64,000 bases of DNA from an uncultured Lachnospiraceae bacterium (GTDB taxonomy: Bacteria > Bacillota > Clostridia > Lachnospirales > Lachnospiraceae), in NCBI GenBank assembly GCA_947384285.1, contig CANDGI010000010.1:1-64000 (forward strand), read 5' to 3'. The notes beneath the pieces are model-generated. The model made no database searches, was not told the DNA's origin, and was given only the letters and a program-made list of their open reading frames with translations. Both the position numbers and the translations under genes were made by a program. Positions 7,898 to 17,546 of this stretch are shown one piece after another. Within the stretch, counting starts at the first letter, position 1, and each line of letters opens with the position of its first letter.

Positions 7898-9882
7898 TGG
7901 CAGAAACCAGAAGAGAAGGAATGGATTTGAAACAAGGGGACGTACATAAGCCGGGAAGGCAGCCAAAAGGGCCTATGGGGAAGCGAGCGGCAGGACCAGG
8001 ACCCAAGATTGAGAATCCTGGAAAATTGTTTGCAAGGCTGATGAAATATGTTCTTGCCAGCTATAAGTTCCATATTTTCTTTGTAGTTGCAGGTATCTTT
8101 ATAGGAGTGTTTGCAAATGTCCAGGGTACTTTATTTATGCAGACATTGATAGATGTGTATATTCTTCCTATGGTTGGCGCCGAGAATCCAGATTTCGGGC
8201 CTCTTGCGGCGGCTATTTGCCGGGTAGGGATGCTCTATGGAATCGGGGCTCTGTCTACCTGGGCATATAACCGGATTATGGTAAAGGTGACCCAGGGAAC
8301 CCTTCGCAATCTTAGAGATGATATGTTTACACATATGGAAAGGCTTCCCATCCAATATTTTGATACCCATTCCCATGGAGATATCATGTCTATTTATACC
8401 AATGATATTGATACCCTGCGCCAGATGATCAGCCAGAGCCTGCCGCAGCTTTTATCCAGTGTCATTACAGTTGTGAGTGTGTTTATCAGCATGTTGATTC
8501 TAAGCGTGCCATTAACTTGTGTCACGCTGGTGATGGTGGCGGTGATGCTTTTTGCCACTAAAACATTTGCAGGCAGGAGTGGAAAATATTTTATTGCCCA
8601 GCAGAAGGATTTAGGGAAAGTCAATGGCTATATTGAGGAAATTATGGATGGCCAGAAGGTGGTAAAGGTATTCTGCCATGAGGAGGAGAGTAAAAAGCAT
8701 TTCCAGGAATTGAATGAGGAATTGTTTGCAAGTGCAAATAATGCGAACAAATTTGCAAATATATTAGGCCCGGTGAATTTGCAGCTTGGAAATTTGAATT
8801 ATGTGGTCTGCGCGATGGCAGGCGGTGTTTTTGCATTGAACAATGTGGGAGGGTTTACTTTGGGCGGCCTTGCCAGCTTTTTGACATTCAACCGGAACCT
8901 GAATATGCCAATCAACCAGGTAAGCCAGCAATTGAACAGTGTGGTAATGGCTTTGGCAGGTGCAGGACGGGTGTTTGCGCTGCTGGATGAGAAGCCGGAA
9001 GCGGATCAAGGATATGTGACCTTGGTCAATGCGAAAAAAGAAAATGGCGTCTTAACGGAATCCAGGCAGCGGACTGGGCTTTGGGCTTGGAAGCATTTCC
9101 ATCAGGCAGAAGGAACGACAGATTATATTGAGCTGACCGGGGATGTGGTGTTTGACGATGTGGATTTTGGCTATCAGCCAGACAAAATCGTGTTGCACAA
9201 TGTGAAAATGTATGCAAACGCGGGGCAGAAGATTGCATTTGTGGGCTCTACCGGAGCAGGAAAAACAACAATCACCAATTTGATTAACCGGTTCTATGAT
9301 ATCCAGGATGGAAAGATCCGCTATGACGGAATTAATGTGAATAAGATTAAGAAAGCAGATTTGCGCCGTTCCCTGGGCATTGTGCTGCAGGATACCCATC
9401 TGTTTACGAATACAGTCATGGAAAATATCCGGTATGGCAAACTGGATGCTGCAGATGAAGAAGTGGTTGCAGCAGCCAAGCTTGCCAATGCAGATCAGTT
9501 TATCCGCAGGCTGCCAGAGGGCTACCATACAATGCTGACAGGAGATGGTGCAAACTTAAGCCAGGGACAGCGGCAGCTTTTAGCAATTGCCAGGGCAGCA
9601 GTGGCAGATCCGCCGGTATTGATTTTGGATGAGGCTACCAGCTCCATTGATACCAGGACGGAACGGCTGGTGCAGGATGGCATGGATAAGCTGATGAAAG
9701 GAAGAACCACTTTTGTAATTGCCCACAGGCTTTCCACTGTAAAAAACAGCGATTGCATTATGGTGTTAGAGCAGGGCAGGGTGATTGAGCGGGGAACACA
9801 TGATGACTTGATTGCCCAGCAGGGCAGATATTACCAGCTTTATACTGGGAAAACCCCAGGGCTTGGCATAGCGGCAGAGTAA
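7897..9882 (+). CDS. ABC exporter half-transporter with a consensus ATP site
   Basis: A 661-residue partner of the preceding protein. A basic, Pro/Gly-rich N-terminal tail of about 45 residues precedes six membrane helices. The nucleotide-binding domain has Walker A GSTGAGKTT near residue 449, signature LSQGQRQ near 554 and Walker B LILDEATS near 574, with the catalytic Glu present. A roughly 30-residue insert before the ATPase domain, around residues 375-405, is seen in this exporter subfamily. It is expected to export hydrophobic drugs or lipids under MarR control. The substrate is not predictable. Confidence 0.92.
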   Translation: MAETRREGMDLKQGDVHKPGRQPKGPMGKRAAGPGPKIENPGKLFARLMKYVLASYKFHIFFVVAGIFIGVFANVQGTLFMQTLIDVYILPMVGAENPDFGPLAAAICRVGMLYGIGALSTWAYNRIMVKVTQGTLRNLRDDMFTHMERLPIQYFDTHSHGDIMSIYTNDIDTLRQMISQSLPQLLSSVITVVSVFISMLILSVPLTCVTLVMVAVMLFATKTFAGRSGKYFIAQQKDLGKVNGYIEEIMDGQKVVKVFCHEEESKKHFQELNEELFASANNANKFANILGPVNLQLGNLNYVVCAMAGGVFALNNVGGFTLGGLASFLTFNRNLNMPINQVSQQLNSVVMALAGAGRVFALLDEKPEADQGYVTLVNAKKENGVLTESRQRTGLWAWKHFHQAEGTTDYIELTGDVVFDDVDFGYQPDKIVLHNVKMYANAGQKIAFVGSTGAGKTTITNLINRFYDIQDGKIRYDGINVNKIKKADLRRSLGIVLQDTHLFTNTVMENIRYGKLDAADEEVVAAAKLANADQFIRRLPEGYHTMLTGDGANLSQGQRQLLAIARAAVADPPVLILDEATSSIDTRTERLVQDGMDKLMKGRTTFVIAHRLSTVKNSDCIMVLEQGRVIERGTHDDLIAQQGRYYQLYTGKTPGLGIAAE

Positions 9883-9955
9883 GAGAAGGCATCCTGCATT
9901 TTTGTCCATATCCAAATTGAAAACGTTTGTTTTAAGAAGATTTTTTGAATTTGCC

Positions 9956-9985
9956 TGCAACATTTTGGAGAGAAAGAGACTCATA
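9956..9985 (+). promoter_or_regulatory. Possible ECF-type autoregulatory promoter
   Basis: TGCAACATTTT at 9956-9966 resembles the AAC-containing -35 of ECF promoters. GACTCATA at 9978-9985 could serve as -10 at about 16 bp. ECF sigma operons are usually autoregulated. The match is weak and no sister promoter in the window confirms it. Confidence 0.3.
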
Positions 9986-10059
9986 AGAAATAAGAGTGAA
10001 AAAACAATATGTATACATAGATTTGGATATCCGTTTCACTTAAGGAGGGAGGGGTCCAT

Positions 10060-10536
10060 ATGGAAGAATTTATACGGCATTATGAAAAAATTTATCCCCA
10101 GATGTACCGGACTGCCTGGTTCTATCTGCGAAACCAGCAGGAAGCAGAGGATGCAGTGCAGGATGCAGTGCTAACCGCCTATGAAAAGTTTGAACAGCTC
10201 AAAGACAGGGAGAAATTCAGCGCATGGATCATGAAAATATTAGTGAACCGATGCAGAAAGAGAATGAAAACCTGGTTTTGCAGAGAGGAGGATATTGAGG
10301 ATATTTCCCCAGCTCAGGAGAAAGCTTTGTCAAAGGAGATAGATTTTGCTATGGCATCTGCGGTGAAACAGGCTTTTTGGGAATTAGAAGAGGAGGAGCG
10401 GTTTATTGTAGCATTGTCTGTGCTTGGCGGGTATACCAGTGAAGAAATTGCTGGTATCCTGGATAAGAATCACAGCACTGTCCGTTCCAGATACCGGAGA
10501 GCGCTTCAAAAAATGAGAAGGAGACTGGAGGTGTAA
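10060..10536 (+). CDS. ECF-type RNA polymerase sigma factor
   Basis: A 158-residue sigma-70 family protein with only regions 2 and 4. Region 2 spans YRTAWFYLRNQQEAEDAVQDAVLTAYEKF near residues 18-47; region 4 spans FIVALSVLGGYTSEEIAGILDKNHSTVRSRYRRAL near 113-150. Start at 10060 is preceded by AAGGAGGGAGG. The next gene starts 2 bp after the stop and encodes a membrane protein with a short cytoplasmic head, the usual sigma/anti-sigma arrangement. Region 4 ends in RRALQKMRRRLEV, typical of ECF factors. Confidence 0.92.
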   Translation: MEEFIRHYEKIYPQMYRTAWFYLRNQQEAEDAVQDAVLTAYEKFEQLKDREKFSAWIMKILVNRCRKRMKTWFCREEDIEDISPAQEKALSKEIDFAMASAVKQAFWELEEEERFIVALSVLGGYTSEEIAGILDKNHSTVRSRYRRALQKMRRRLEV

Positions 10537-10538
10537 GG

Positions 10539-12905
10539 ATGCAGAAATTTAAAAAGAAAGAGCAGCAGGCCGAAGACGCTGTAGTAGAATATTTACAGAA
10601 AATCGCTGAGTCGGAGCCGATACCAGAAAAGCTTAAGCCCCAGGAAATGAAAGCATGGCTGGCAGATGAGATGGCAAAGAAGGAGGCCAAGGAGAAGGCA
10701 AAGGGAAAGGAAACGATGGGAAAACCAGAAGGAAAAGCGAAGGGAGAAGAAACGGCAGGGAAAGCAGAAGGAGAAGCGGAGGGAGAGGAAACGGCAGGGA
10801 AAGCAGAAAGAGAAGTGAAGGGAGCGGAAGCGGCAGGGAAAGCAGAGGAAAAAGGGACAGGAGGAAGAAAGCGAGACTACCGCAGGTGGTGGGGTTCAAC
10901 GATAGCAGCTGCAGCCTGCCTGGCAGTTGTATTGTTTGCAGCGGGACGTTCCATAGACTGGGAAGGAGAGATGGATAAGCTGGAGGAGATGAAAGAGCCG
11001 GAGTATGTGGCAAGGACAGAGGAACGCTTCTCTGATAAAGGAGAAGAAGATGGGGAAGCTGCACAAGGCAGCACTTACCAGGAATTGTACCAGGCATTTT
11101 CAGAAATCTGGAAAAAGCAGGATGGCATTGAGGTTTACCAGGAGGACCGGGTCATGGAATCCGCAGGGGCGGAGACGGGAGGAACCTTCAGTGTAGATAC
11201 GCAGGCAGAGCAAATGGCAGATGGCGCTGATATGAAAATGGAGGCTTCTGCAGACAGCGGAGGACAGGAGGGTTCCGGGGATTACGGGAAGACCAATCAG
11301 CAGGAAGAAAATGTAGAGGAAGCAGACATTATCAAAAACGATGGGCGTTATCTCTACCAGGTGGTCCGCCAGGATAGGAATTTTAAATATGCAGTACAGA
11401 TTGCGGATACAAAAGATGGACTAAAAGAGGTTGCCAAAATAGGAAATTTTGATAATGAAATTAACAATATTTATCTGTGGAATGATACGCTGGTGATTAT
11501 AGAATCCGGCTGGGTAAACGACGTGGCAGAGGAAGCAGAAAGCGGCAATCCCTTAAATGCAGTCAAAGGATTTGTAGAAGATATTTTTACCGGGGATCAG
11601 GAATTTGTTTATCGGGAGACGGCTTACAGCAAAATTCATGTGTACAATATCAAGGACCGTGCCAACCCTGAGGAGCATCATGTGTTTACGGTAAAAGGGA
11701 ATTACCAGGATTCCAGGATTTCTGATGGATACTTGTATTTCTTTAGCGTCTGCAATGCTTTTAAGCCAAGGCTGGAAAAAGACTACCAGGCATATATCCC
11801 TGAAATCGACGGGGAAATCTTATCCCCAGACAAAATTTATCTGCCGGACGATACCGATACGGCTTCATATCTTGTGATGGCGTCCATAAATATGGAACAG
11901 CCGGACAAATTTACAGATACTACGGCTGTTGTGACCGCAGCAGATAAATTCTATGTAAGCCAGAGTAATATTTATATTACAGATAACAGGCATGTAGATG
12001 CAGGAACCAAGGGAGTGGGCACCGACAGAACCAGGATATACCGCTATTCCTATCAGAATGGGAAAATGAAAAAAGAGGCAGAGGGCACAGTAAAGGGAAC
12101 CTTACGGGATGATATGGCAATGAACGAGTACAAAGGCTATCTGCGTATGGTGGCCACTGTGGAACAGCAGAATATTACAGAAGTAAAAGATGACATAACA
12201 GGTGAGGTAATCGGGTATGACAGCCTGGAATTTGAGACATATAATAATTTGTATGTGTTGGACGAAGATTTGAAGATTGCAGGAAAGATAGAGAACCTGG
12301 CAGAGGATGAGCTGGTGTATTCCGCCAGGTTTATGGGGGAAGCCGGATATTTTGTCACATTCCGTCAGACAGACCCTTTGTTTTCTGTAGATTTGTCCAA
12401 CCCTAAAAAGCCGAAAATTCTGGGAGAACTGAAAATCAGCGGATTTTCCGAGTATCTGCATTTTTATTCTGAGAACCTTCTTCTGGGAATCGGGATGGAG
12501 GCCGACGAGGATACAGGCGCTGTAGACGGAATGAAATTATCAATGTTTGATATCTCCAATCCTTCTGATGTGAAAGAGCAGTCCAAGCTGCATCTGCCCG
12601 ATTATGATTATGCAGACGCACTGTATAATTACAAAGCAGTTTTGATTGACACGGACAAGAATTTATTTGGATTCCATGCACAAGGGTATCATGAGGATGA
12701 TTATAAATATGATTATCTGCTGTTTGCTTTTGAAGATGGGAAGTTTAAAGAGGTAATGAATATTGACTGCAGCGATAGTGATATTTTCTCAGGCCAGGTA
12801 CGAGGAACCTATATCGGGGACTGCTTTTATCTGATGTGTGCAAATGGCAGGATAGAAGCGTACAGCCTGAAGGATGGAAATAAGCTGGCGGAATTGGTTC
12901 CGTAA
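10539..12905 (+). CDS. Membrane beta-propeller protein, probable anti-sigma factor
   Basis: A 788-residue protein. Residues 1-50 carry a charged head containing EPIPEKLKPQEM, like the cytosolic segment of Clostridia anti-sigma factors. Residues 56-107 are four 13-residue Lys/Glu/Gly/Ala repeats. A membrane helix lies at about 121-136. The remaining 650 residues are extracellular and match the general look of secreted C-terminal beta-propeller proteins (NDGRYLYQV, YLYFFSVCN, GYLRMVATV strands). With the sigma gene 2 bp upstream, the likely role is to hold the ECF sigma factor at the membrane and sense an outside signal through the propeller. This is inferred from architecture. Confidence 0.8.
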   Translation: MQKFKKKEQQAEDAVVEYLQKIAESEPIPEKLKPQEMKAWLADEMAKKEAKEKAKGKETMGKPEGKAKGEETAGKAEGEAEGEETAGKAEREVKGAEAAGKAEEKGTGGRKRDYRRWWGSTIAAAACLAVVLFAAGRSIDWEGEMDKLEEMKEPEYVARTEERFSDKGEEDGEAAQGSTYQELYQAFSEIWKKQDGIEVYQEDRVMESAGAETGGTFSVDTQAEQMADGADMKMEASADSGGQEGSGDYGKTNQQEENVEEADIIKNDGRYLYQVVRQDRNFKYAVQIADTKDGLKEVAKIGNFDNEINNIYLWNDTLVIIESGWVNDVAEEAESGNPLNAVKGFVEDIFTGDQEFVYRETAYSKIHVYNIKDRANPEEHHVFTVKGNYQDSRISDGYLYFFSVCNAFKPRLEKDYQAYIPEIDGEILSPDKIYLPDDTDTASYLVMASINMEQPDKFTDTTAVVTAADKFYVSQSNIYITDNRHVDAGTKGVGTDRTRIYRYSYQNGKMKKEAEGTVKGTLRDDMAMNEYKGYLRMVATVEQQNITEVKDDITGEVIGYDSLEFETYNNLYVLDEDLKIAGKIENLAEDELVYSARFMGEAGYFVTFRQTDPLFSVDLSNPKKPKILGELKISGFSEYLHFYSENLLLGIGMEADEDTGAVDGMKLSMFDISNPSDVKEQSKLHLPDYDYADALYNYKAVLIDTDKNLFGFHAQGYHEDDYKYDYLLFAFEDGKFKEVMNIDCSDSDIFSGQVRGTYIGDCFYLMCANGRIEAYSLKDGNKLAELVP
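10704..10859 (+). repeat. 39-bp coding tandem repeat, four units
   Basis: Four in-frame 13-residue units of pattern GxExxGKxExxxx (for example GEETAGKAEGEAE) form a highly charged linker between the cytoplasmic head and the membrane helix of the beta-propeller protein. Units two and three are nearly identical at DNA level, so copy number may vary between strains. Confidence 0.85.
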
Positions 12906-12964
12906 AAGATGCAGTACAGCCTATGCAAACATGCGCCAAAGCCGGCAATGTTTCAGCATACGGC

Positions 12965-13012
12965 AAATGCAGGAGAGCTGCCTTGTTTGTGGAAGGCAGC
13001 TCTCCTGCATTT
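12965..13012. terminator. Strong bidirectional hairpin terminator
   Basis: Perfect 20-bp arms (12965-12984 and 12993-13012, starting AAATGCAGGAGAGCTGCC) with an 8-base loop lie between two convergent genes. The base of the stem, AAATGCAGGAG, is shared with the hairpin at 63412-63471. Confidence 0.8.
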
Positions 13013-13058
13013 CTGCCTGCATCCCAATGTCAAAAATCTGCTGCAGTACGAAGGATGG

Positions 13059-13859
13059 CTATAATTTATAAAATACTGGCTTCCTTTTTTGAAATACCGT
13101 ATAATATTGGAACCCGGCAGTTTTTAAAATGTCAGGCACTTTGGAAAATTCATATGCTGCATGCTCTGGCTTGTGGGCGTCTGCACCTACTGTAATAATT
13201 TCTCCGCCCAGTTCCCGGTAACGTGTGAGGATAGCCTCTGTTGGATTTGGATGGCCGAGCCCATATTTAAAACCAGCGGTGTTCAGTTCGATTCCTTTCC
13301 CCTTTTCTACCAGTGTGCGCAGGATTTCGTCTATCACATCAGAAAATTTTTCATAGGTGTAAAATTGGTTTTTGTTAGGGCCGTACCGGACTACGTAGTC
13401 AATATGGCCGTACACGTCAAAGAAGTCGAAGACAGCAAGGTTTTCCAGGATAGATTCGAAGTATTCCCGGTAAGCGCCATCCTCTGTTTTCCCAATATAA
13501 TATTCAGGATAATAGGGATCCTGGCCGTGTACCACATGGGAAGAGCCAATGACGAAATCAAAGGGATATGGTTTTATAAGTTCGGGAAGCTTTTTTTCTA
13601 AATGGGGCTGCAGCCCAGCTTCTATGCCGATGCAGATTGGAAATTCACTGGAAAATTCTTTTTGTACAGCCTGCATTTCTTCAAGATATGCAGGGATGTC
13701 CAGCAGGAAATCATCAGATAAGGAATTGTAATCAACATCCAGATGGTCGGTAAAGCAGATGCCATCTACGCCCGCTGTCCTGGAAGCCGCAATCATTTCC
13801 CGGGTATCTGCCTGGCTGTCAGTGGAAAAGTGTGAATGCATGTGAGTGTCCCATAACAT
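13059..13859 (-). CDS. PHP-domain histidinol-phosphatase family protein
   Basis: A 266-residue PHP metallophosphoesterase. Metal-ligand motifs are visible: DTHMHSH at the N-terminus, TDHLD near residue 38, a Glu in IGIEAGL near 80, GSSHVVHG near 108, YGHIDYV near 155 and GADAH near 233. This matches the HisK/HisJ-type L-histidinol phosphatase family, although no other his genes are near. The ATG at 13859 follows AAGGAGG; the longer frame to 14057 would run through the gap promoter region. It converges with the beta-propeller gene and diverges from gap. Confidence 0.85.
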   Translation of the reverse strand: MLWDTHMHSHFSTDSQADTREMIAASRTAGVDGICFTDHLDVDYNSLSDDFLLDIPAYLEEMQAVQKEFSSEFPICIGIEAGLQPHLEKKLPELIKPYPFDFVIGSSHVVHGQDPYYPEYYIGKTEDGAYREYFESILENLAVFDFFDVYGHIDYVVRYGPNKNQFYTYEKFSDVIDEILRTLVEKGKGIELNTAGFKYGLGHPNPTEAILTRYRELGGEIITVGADAHKPEHAAYEFSKVPDILKTAGFQYYTVFQKRKPVFYKL

Positions 13860-13983
13860 GAGAAAATCCTCCTTTCGTCCTGTAAAAATAAGATGTTGTG
13901 AATGTTTTAACGAGATAATAGCCCAAATTTCGAGCATTGTCAAAAGAAAAATGAGAAATATAGATAAAAAAGTAAAAATCCTC

Positions 13984-14012
13984 TTGAATTTTTCAGCAGT
14001 ATTCGTTAAAAT
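13984..14012 (+). promoter_or_regulatory. SigA-type promoter for gap
   Basis: TTGAAT at 13984-13989 and TAAAAT at 14007-14012 are separated by 17 bp, about 60 bp before the gap ATG. Confidence 0.75.
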
Positions 14013-14075
14013 ATAAACAAGTTGGGTAATATATCCAAGAAAAACAAATTCATTCAAAATTTAGGAGGAATTAAC

Positions 14076-15092
14076 ATGTCAGTAAGAGTAGCAATCAATG
14101 GTTTCGGACGTATCGGCCGTTTGGCATTCAGACAGATGTTTGGTGCAGAAGGGTACGAAGTAGTAGCAATCAACGATTTAACAAGCCCTAAAATGTTAGC
14201 ACACTTGTTAAAGTATGATTCATCTCAGGGAAAATATGCATTGGCAGACAAAGTAACTGCTGGTGAAGATTCCATTACTGTAGATGGAAAAGAAATCAAG
14301 ATTTACGCTTTCCCAGATGCAAATAACTGCCCATGGGGAGAATTAAAGGTAGACGTTGTTCTGGAGTGCTCTGGATTCTATACCTCCAAAGACAAAGCAC
14401 AGGCTCATATCAACGCAGGCGCACGTAAAGTTGTTATCTCTGCTCCGGCAGGAAATGACCTTCCTACAATCGTTTTCAATACCAACCATGAGACATTAAA
14501 GGCAGAGGATACGATTATCTCCGCAGCTTCCTGCACGACCAACTGCCTGGCTCCAATGGCAGACGCTTTGAACAAATATGCTGCTATCCAGTCTGGTATT
14601 ATGTGCACCATCCACGCTTACACAGGCGATCAGATGACATTAGACGGACCGCAGAGAAAAGGCGATCTGAGAAGATCCCGTGCAGCAGCAGTAAATATCG
14701 TTCCTAACAGCACAGGCGCTGCAAAAGCAATCGGCCTTGTTATTCCAGAATTGAATGGCAAATTAATCGGTTCTGCACAGCGTGTACCGACCCCGACAGG
14801 ATCTACTACTATCCTGACAGCAGTTGTTAAGGGCAATGATGTAACTGTAGACGGCATCAATGCAGCTATGAAGGCAGCAGCAAATGAATCCTTTGGATAT
14901 AACGAGGATGAAATCGTATCCAGCGATATCGTAGGAATGAGATTTGGTTCCTTATTTGATGCTACACAGACTATGGTTTCCAAGGTTTCTGATGACTTAT
15001 TTGAAGTACAGGTTGTTTCCTGGTATGACAATGAGAACAGCTACACAAGCCAGATGGTTCGTACCATCAAATATTTCAGTGAATTAGCATAA
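14076..15092 (+). CDS. gap: Glyceraldehyde-3-phosphate dehydrogenase
   Basis: A 338-residue type I GAPDH that oxidises glyceraldehyde 3-phosphate to 1,3-bisphosphoglycerate in glycolysis. NAD-binding [12 protein letters not shown] lies at residues 8-19, and the catalytic Cys is in SCTTNC near 152 with the partner His in [10 protein letters not shown] near 180. The C-terminal SWYDNENSY block is conserved. ATG at 14076 follows TTAGGAGGAA; an upstream in-frame ATG at 14022 lies too close to the promoter. It is first of the gap-pgk-tpiA cluster, with a hairpin before pgk that may reduce read-through. Confidence 0.97.
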   Translation: MSVRVAINGFGRIGRLAFRQMFGAEGYEVVAINDLTSPKMLAHLLKYDSSQGKYALADKVTAGEDSITVDGKEIKIYAFPDANNCPWGELKVDVVLECSGFYTSKDKAQAHINAGARKVVISAPAGNDLPTIVFNTNHETLKAEDTIISAASCTTNCLAPMADALNKYAAIQSGIMCTIHAYTGDQMTLDGPQRKGDLRRSRAAAVNIVPNSTGAAKAIGLVIPELNGKLIGSAQRVPTPTGSTTILTAVVKGNDVTVDGINAAMKAAANESFGYNEDEIVSSDIVGMRFGSLFDATQTMVSKVSDDLFEVQVVSWYDNENSYTSQMVRTIKYFSELA

Positions 15093-15152
15093 TCCTGCAC
15101 GGCAGGCTGCTTTTTAAGCGATAGGCTGCCAGAGTGCAGATAAGACTCAGAA

Positions 15153-15186
15153 AGGGTCCGGTCTTTTGAGGACCGGGCTCTTTTTC
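15153..15186 (+). terminator. Terminator or attenuator between gap and pgk
   Basis: An 11-bp stem with two G-U pairs (15153-15163 with 15171-15181) is followed by a T run to 15185. It lies 60 bp after gap and 24 bp before the pgk start. It may set the gap to pgk expression ratio by partial termination. Confidence 0.75.
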
Positions 15187-15209
15187 GATGAAATAGGAGG
15201 TAATGAAAG

Positions 15210-16418
15210 ATGTCTTTAAATAAAGTTTCCGTAGATGATATTAATGTAAAGGGCAAACGCGTTCTTTGCAGATGCGATTTTAACGTACCTTTGAAAGAAG
15301 GAAAAATCACAGATGAAAACCGTCTGGTAGCAGCGCTGCCGACCATTAAAAAATTGATTGCCGACGGTGGAAAGGTAATCCTTTGCTCCCATCTTGGCAA
15401 ACCGAAGGGAGAGCCAAAGCCGGAATTGTCTTTAGCTCCGGTAGCAAAGAGGCTTTCAGAGTTATTGGGACAGGAAGTAAAATTTGCAGCAGATCCTGAG
15501 GTTGTAGGGCCTAATGCCAAAGCAGCGGTAGAAGCAATGAAAGACGGCGAGGTTATCCTGCTGGAGAATACCCGTTACCGTGCAGAAGAAACCAAGAACG
15601 GCGAAGCATTCTCCAAGGATCTTGCTTCCCTTTGCGATATCTTCGTAAATGATGCATTTGGAACAGCTCACAGGGCGCATTGCTCCAATGTAGGCGTTTC
15701 TGAATTGGTGGATACAGCAGCAGTTGGGTACTTAATGCAGAAAGAAATTGATTTCCTTGGAAATGCAGTTGAGAATCCGGTAAGGCCTTTCGTTGCAATC
15801 TTAGGCGGCGCTAAGGTAGCGGATAAATTGAACGTTATTTCTAACCTGTTGGAAAAATGCGATACTTTGATTATCGGCGGCGGCATGGCTTATACCTTCT
15901 TAAAAGCACAGGGCTATGAAATTGGAAAGTCTCTGGTGGATGATACAAAGGTTGATTATTGTAAAGAGATGCTTGCAAAGGCAGAAAAGCTTGGCAAGAA
16001 ATTGCTGCTTCCCGTTGACTCTGCAACCATCACAGAGTTCCCGAATCCCATTGACGCTCCCGTGGATGTGGTAATGTATGATGCAAAGGATATGCCGGCA
16101 GACCGTGAAGGCTGCGATATCGGACCTAAGACAGCGGCAATGTTTGCAGATGCAGTAAAATCTGCAAAGACAGTTGTTTGGAACGGGCCTATGGGTGTAT
16201 TTGAGAACCCAACCCTTGCAGAAGGAACCATTGCAGTTGCAAAAGCATTGGCAGAGACAGACGCAACTACCATCATCGGCGGCGGCGATTCTGCAGCAGC
16301 AGTAAACCAGTTAGGCTTTGGCGATAAGATGAGCCATATTTCCACTGGCGGCGGAGCTTCCCTGGAATTCTTAGAGGGCAAGGAGCTTCCTGGCGTAGCT
16401 GCAGCAACTGATAAATAG
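15210..16418 (+). CDS. pgk: Phosphoglycerate kinase
   Basis: A 402-residue cytosolic enzyme making ATP from 1,3-bisphosphoglycerate. Substrate-binding RCDFNVPLK lies near residue 21, CSHLGKPKG near 58 and [13 protein letters not shown] near 119. The nucleotide domain has [11 protein letters not shown] near 196 and the C-terminal GGGDSAAA. Start at 15210 follows AGGAGG. Full length for the family. Confidence 0.97.
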   Translation: MSLNKVSVDDINVKGKRVLCRCDFNVPLKEGKITDENRLVAALPTIKKLIADGGKVILCSHLGKPKGEPKPELSLAPVAKRLSELLGQEVKFAADPEVVGPNAKAAVEAMKDGEVILLENTRYRAEETKNGEAFSKDLASLCDIFVNDAFGTAHRAHCSNVGVSELVDTAAVGYLMQKEIDFLGNAVENPVRPFVAILGGAKVADKLNVISNLLEKCDTLIIGGGMAYTFLKAQGYEIGKSLVDDTKVDYCKEMLAKAEKLGKKLLLPVDSATITEFPNPIDAPVDVVMYDAKDMPADREGCDIGPKTAAMFADAVKSAKTVVWNGPMGVFENPTLAEGTIAVAKALAETDATTIIGGGDSAAAVNQLGFGDKMSHISTGGGASLEFLEGKELPGVAAATDK

Positions 16419-16450
16419 ATGGGAAATAGAGTGGTTTGCAAGGCTGATTC

Positions 16451-16660
16451 TATGGAGTGGTGAAACCTGGCAAGAGCGGAGGAAATGCACTCACGAAATC
16501 TGTACAAAATAAAAGATAGTGTGAGAGGAATGAAACCCGGCAAGGGTGGAGAAAATGCACTCACGAAATCTGTACAAAGTAAAAGAGAATGTGAGAGGAA
16601 TGAAACCCGGCAAGGGTGGAGAAAGAATTGCTCTCATGGAATCTCCGCAAAAATAAAAGA
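16451..16660 (+). repeat. 70-bp tandem repeat between pgk and tpiA, three units
   Basis: Units start at 16451, 16521 and 16591, an exact 70-bp period; the third diverges after about 35 bp. The central unit can fold: GTGAG (16521-16525) pairs with CTCAC about 36 bases on, around an inner ACCC/GGGT hairpin. Unit length is not a multiple of three and no conserved frame is seen, so this is transcribed non-coding spacer in the glycolytic cluster. Confidence 0.85.
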
Positions 16661-16678
16661 TAAAAAGAGGATAGGATT

Positions 16679-17428
16679 ATGGCAAGAAAGAAAATTATTG
16701 CAGGAAACTGGAAAATGAACAAAACCCCAAGCGAAGCAGTTGCTTTGATAAACGAGTTGAAGTCGTTGGTAGAGAATGATGAAGTGGATGTAGTGTTCTG
16801 CGTACCTGCAATCGACATTATTCCTGCAATGGAAGCGGCAAAGGGGACGAATATTAACATCGGCGCTGAGAATATGTATTTTGAAGAGAGCGGCGCGTAT
16901 ACAGGAGAGATTTCTCCGAATATGCTGACAGACGCCGGCGTAAAATATGTAGTTATCGGCCATTCTGAGAGAAGAGAGTATTTTGCAGAGACAGATGAGA
17001 CAGTAAACAAGAAAGTGCTGAAGGCATTTGAGCATGGCATCACGCCAATCATCTGCTGTGGAGAATCTTTAACCCAGAGAAAACAGGGCATTTACATTGA
17101 CTGGATACGGATGCAGATTAAAATTGCATTCCAGGACGTAACAGCAGATCAGGCCAAAGGTGCAGTCATTGCTTACGAGCCAATCTGGGCAATCGGAACC
17201 GGCGAGACAGCTACCTCTGACCAGGCAGAAGAAGTATGTGCAGCAATCCGCGCATGCATCAAAGAGGTATATGACGAGGCAACCGCAGAAGCAATCCGCA
17301 TTCAGTACGGCGGATCTGTAAATGCAGGAAATGCGGCGGAGCTGTTCTCCAAACCGGATATTGACGGCGGTCTTGTGGGCGGCGCTTCCCTGAAAGCAGA
17401 TTTCGGAAAAATCGTCAATTATAAATAA
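16679..17428 (+). CDS. tpiA: Triose-phosphate isomerase
   Basis: A 249-residue TIM-barrel enzyme interconverting dihydroxyacetone phosphate and glyceraldehyde 3-phosphate. Active-site residues are visible: Asn and Lys in AGNWKMNK near residue 11, the His in VIGHSERR near 96, the Glu in [11 protein letters not shown] near 166, and the phosphate-binding QYGGSV and GGLVGGASL loops. It closes the gap-pgk-tpiA cluster and is followed by a terminator. Confidence 0.97.
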   Translation: MARKKIIAGNWKMNKTPSEAVALINELKSLVENDEVDVVFCVPAIDIIPAMEAAKGTNINIGAENMYFEESGAYTGEISPNMLTDAGVKYVVIGHSERREYFAETDETVNKKVLKAFEHGITPIICCGESLTQRKQGIYIDWIRMQIKIAFQDVTADQAKGAVIAYEPIWAIGTGETATSDQAEEVCAAIRACIKEVYDEATAEAIRIQYGGSVNAGNAAELFSKPDIDGGLVGGASLKADFGKIVNYK

Positions 17429-17460
17429 TTGAGAATAAGAGATAACCTATAGTTCCTTAC

Positions 17461-17504
17461 CTGCCCGAAGCCTGGAAAGTGGTTTCGGGCAGTTTAAATT
17501 TTTT
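17461..17504 (+). terminator. Rho-independent terminator after tpiA
   Basis: CTGCCCGAA (17461-17469) pairs with TTCGGGCAG (17484-17492), followed by a T-rich run. Confidence 0.8.
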
Positions 17505-17546
17505 CACACAGCAGCAATCCTTTCGAACAAAGCGGAGGTAGCAAAT

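Noticed and set aside
10633..11097. Leu/Pro-rich 154-codon minus-strand frame
   Set aside because: It is the antisense shadow of the Lys/Glu/Gly repeat of the beta-propeller protein and has no RBS or family signature.
16451..16660. Possible CRISPR array between pgk and tpiA
   Set aside because: The units are contiguous 70-bp repeats without unique spacers, and no cas gene is in the window.
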